NCBI GenBank assembly: GCA_030490835.1
Contig: CM059977.1
Span: 22,115,335 to 22,179,334, forward strand
Source of the DNA: Annona cherimola
Lineage: Eukaryota > Streptophyta > Magnoliopsida > Magnoliales > Annonaceae
Reading direction: 5' to 3'
DNA length: 64,000 bases
Shown: positions 62,095 to 64,000 of the stretch, piece by piece
How the letters are laid out: each line of letters opens with the position of its first letter
How positions within the stretch are numbered: the first letter of the stretch is position 1
Made by a program: the position numbers and the translations under genes
Notes under the pieces: generated by a model
Database searches by the model: none
Told to the model about the DNA's origin: nothing
What the model saw: only the letters and a program-made list of their open reading frames with translations

Positions 62095-63213
62095 ATATAA
62101 ATGTATCTATGGTGCTTTAAAAAAGTAATTTAACATCCATTGTGATATTTGATTTAAAAAATCGTGAACAGATTTTAAATATTTTTAAAATATTACACTG
62201 AAATCTAACAACTGAAATTTCGAGAAAAAATAATTTAAAAAATAAAAGAAACACGTGCACTTATATTATACAGTTGGGTGGGCTCTTCGGCCTGCTTATT
62301 ATGATCTCTTCAAACATCTAGCAATAATAAACATCGTTTGCAATTAGGGTTCATGAAACTTGGATTTGTCTCACTTGTAACCCTAATCTTATTTATAAAA
62401 TTTAAACCCAAATTCTACTTCTACTGTATGTAAAAACTTAAACCCCACTCTTATTTATATAAATCAGATTTGGTTTTCAATTTGAATTTAGGTTTATAAA
62501 TTTTCATTTAAATCAAGAGTGGCAGGTTTAAAATTTTATAAGAATATATATAACAACGATAAATCATGTAAAAAATAATAATAATACATAGCCAAACTAA
62601 ATTTTTTAAAAAAACACAATAATGTATAATATATTTCTGGAAGAAAATTTAATATTTCAAAATAATATAAAGGAAGAAACTTAATAAAAGTAAAAATAAA
62701 TAATATAAATATAAACATAGATGTGAATAAAAATAATTTATATTATCTATAATATACTTTCAATATGATAAATACGTATTCAAATATGAAGATAAAATGA
62801 CATAAAATACATAATATATTAAACATATTGTCAAGATAATATGTACATAATATATTTTGTACTAAATACAAATAAGGAAAATCGGGTTGAGTTGTTTGGA
62901 TTCAGGTTTGTTCGATAGGCCTATTTACAAATCCTATTCATAGGATTCGGGTTTTTAAATTGCCAACCATGTTTTTCTGTCCGCTTCAGTGCTCAACCAA
63001 CTCAAGTTGCACTCCCATACAAAAAAGTCAGGCTATGGCAAGGATGATCCAACCATTTGCAAATTAGCATGATCTCACACCAAAACTAGATATATTTCAG
63101 ATGAATTTGAAGCATGGGTTTCTAAAAATTATCTACTGTTTGTTACATACACATCCATTGTCCAATATATTAGCCATGTTCATGATTTCATACATGGCCA
63201 CAACATCACCGGA
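62095..63213. repeat. 3' flank shared with the tandem NPF paralogue (copy B), with extra sequence
   Basis: It matches 54500-54949 in two blocks, about 62113-62324 and about 63020-63200. The intervening 62330-63015 has no counterpart in copy A. That insert is AT-rich and carries GGGTTTAAA-like and TAAACCC-like stretches, but no recognisable termini. Confidence 0.7.
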
Positions 63214-64000
63214 CTAGTTGGTAGCCGTGAGTGGACTTCTCCTCATGTTCTTGTAAATGTAGGACTTGGAAAAGTAAATGTAGAGGGCTAACTCAATCGC
63301 ACTCAGCCCTGCAAGAAGCCAATAGAAATAGTCAAGATGGGCGCGGTTGAGATTATTCGAGAACCAGCTAACCTTGCCAGGCCCACCGGTCGCAGACTCT
63401 ATCACGGAGATAAGCAAGCTGCTGAGGAAGCTCCCAATTCCGAAGATGCACAAGTACAGGGACAAGCCGATGCTCCGCAGCCCGTCTGGTACTTGATCAT
63501 AGAAGAATTCTTGCAACCCGACCATCGTAAAGACGTCGGCAACTCCAAATAAGATGTACTGCGGCGCCAGCCACCAGATGCTCATTGGCACAGTTGCACT
63601 CGGAACATCGATCAGTCCAGCATCTCTTGCAACTGCAAGCCTCTGGACCTCCACTACAGCTGCCACTACCATGGACACTGCAGACAGAAACATCCCAATG
63701 CCGATTCTTTGAAGCATTGTGATGCCAGATGGTAACCCTGTGAAAGATCTGATGAATGGAACAAATATGCGGTCATAAATGGGCATCGTGACTACAATTG
63801 AGAGACTGATGAAGGTCTGTAGAGTTGCAGCTGGTATCTGAAATCCGGACCCTATGCCTCTTTCCATGGTGCTGCCTTGCTTGGTGTAGAAAGTTGATGA
63901 TTGTGCAAAGACAACCGCATATATCAAACACGTGGCCCCTATTGGAAACAGTTGCAGAACCCCCTTGGCTTCTTCCACCTGAGTCACACTGCAAACTCTC
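63214..64000 (-). CDS. Tandem NPF transporter paralogue, 3' exon only (cut by window edge)
   Basis: This is the last exon of a second NPF gene, open from the window edge to the stop at 63214-63216, about 262 residues. It aligns without gaps to the last exon of the gene at 54950-59569 and differs at about 21 of some 258 residues (roughly 92% identical), including the C-terminal tail (NMRRSPLTATN versus [11 protein letters not shown]). [14 protein letters not shown] is conserved, so the reading frame looks functional. The other exons, including the ExxER motif, lie outside. Same strand and close similarity show a fairly recent tandem duplication. Confidence 0.95.
   Translation of the reverse strand, partial: RVCSVTQVEEAKGVLQLFPIGATCLIYAVVFAQSSTFYTKQGSTMERGIGSGFQIPAATLQTFISLSIVVTMPIYDRIFVPFIRSFTGLPSGITMLQRIGIGMFLSAVSMVVAAVVEVQRLAVARDAGLIDVPSATVPMSIWWLAPQYILFGVADVFTMVGLQEFFYDQVPDGLRSIGLSLYLCIFGIGSFLSSLLISVIESATGGPGKVSWFSNNLNRAHLDYFYWLLAGLSAIELALYIYFSKSYIYKNMRRSPLTATN

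Larger units (their letters stand above)
59570..63213. other. Intergenic region between the tandem NPF genes
   Basis: It carries the promoter of the left NPF gene, MITE-like copies o, p and q (59975-60233, 60841-61115, 61195-61419) and a degenerate relative at about 61895-62035. From about 62095 comes the 3' flank of the right NPF gene, which is homologous to the flank at 54500-54949 but split by about 680 bp of extra AT-rich sequence. No supported protein gene. Confidence 0.6.

Overview
The window is nuclear DNA of a flowering plant. It is AT-rich, its genes have many short exons and long introns, and every recognisable protein is a plant orthologue: a plant-type cytosolic pyruvate kinase, CCT3, the second plant mRNA cap methyltransferase, NPF transporters and a plant TMEM220-type protein. 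The low GC content outside exons argues against a grass. The species cannot be named from the sequence alone. Exon structures below were built by hand, using protein-family knowledge, intron phase and GT/GC-AG borders, and they close in frame from start to stop.

Layout. 1-6297: intergenic, with inverted-repeat elements. 6298-7018 (+): TMEM220-like membrane protein, 3 exons. 9366-9439 (+): tRNA-Glu(UUC). 12227-16362 (+): mRNA cap guanine-N7 methyltransferase 2, 11 exons. 18050-29059 (-): cytosolic pyruvate kinase, 16 exons, convergent with the previous gene. 29060-36583: 7.5 kb of intergenic DNA packed with short inverted-repeat elements, two GC-richer islands and one possible microprotein. 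36584-46380 (+): CCT3, the chaperonin gamma subunit, 14 exons. 50095-53042 (-): a small single-pass membrane protein with a 2.7 kb intron. 54950-59569 (-): NPF (NRT1/PTR) transporter, 4 exons. 63214-64000 (-): last exon of a tandem NPF paralogue that runs off the right edge.

The genes are unrelated housekeeping and transport functions (capping, glycolysis, protein folding, solute uptake). Only the two NPF copies form a family cluster.

The repeat landscape stands out. One AT-rich MITE-like family has about 17 copies. A second family of long foldback elements has at least 5-6 copies; two have clear 8-bp target duplications, one sits 58 bp upstream of a start codon and two lie inside introns. 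There are also a Mutator-like long-TIR element, a GC-rich hAT-like MITE with a near-perfect 8-bp duplication, a tRNA-derived SINE candidate and several local tandem duplications. Two introns in two different genes use GC-AG borders. I found no clearly novel multi-gene system. The least explained items are the foldback family with variable outer arms, two short unassigned ORFs and the small membrane protein.
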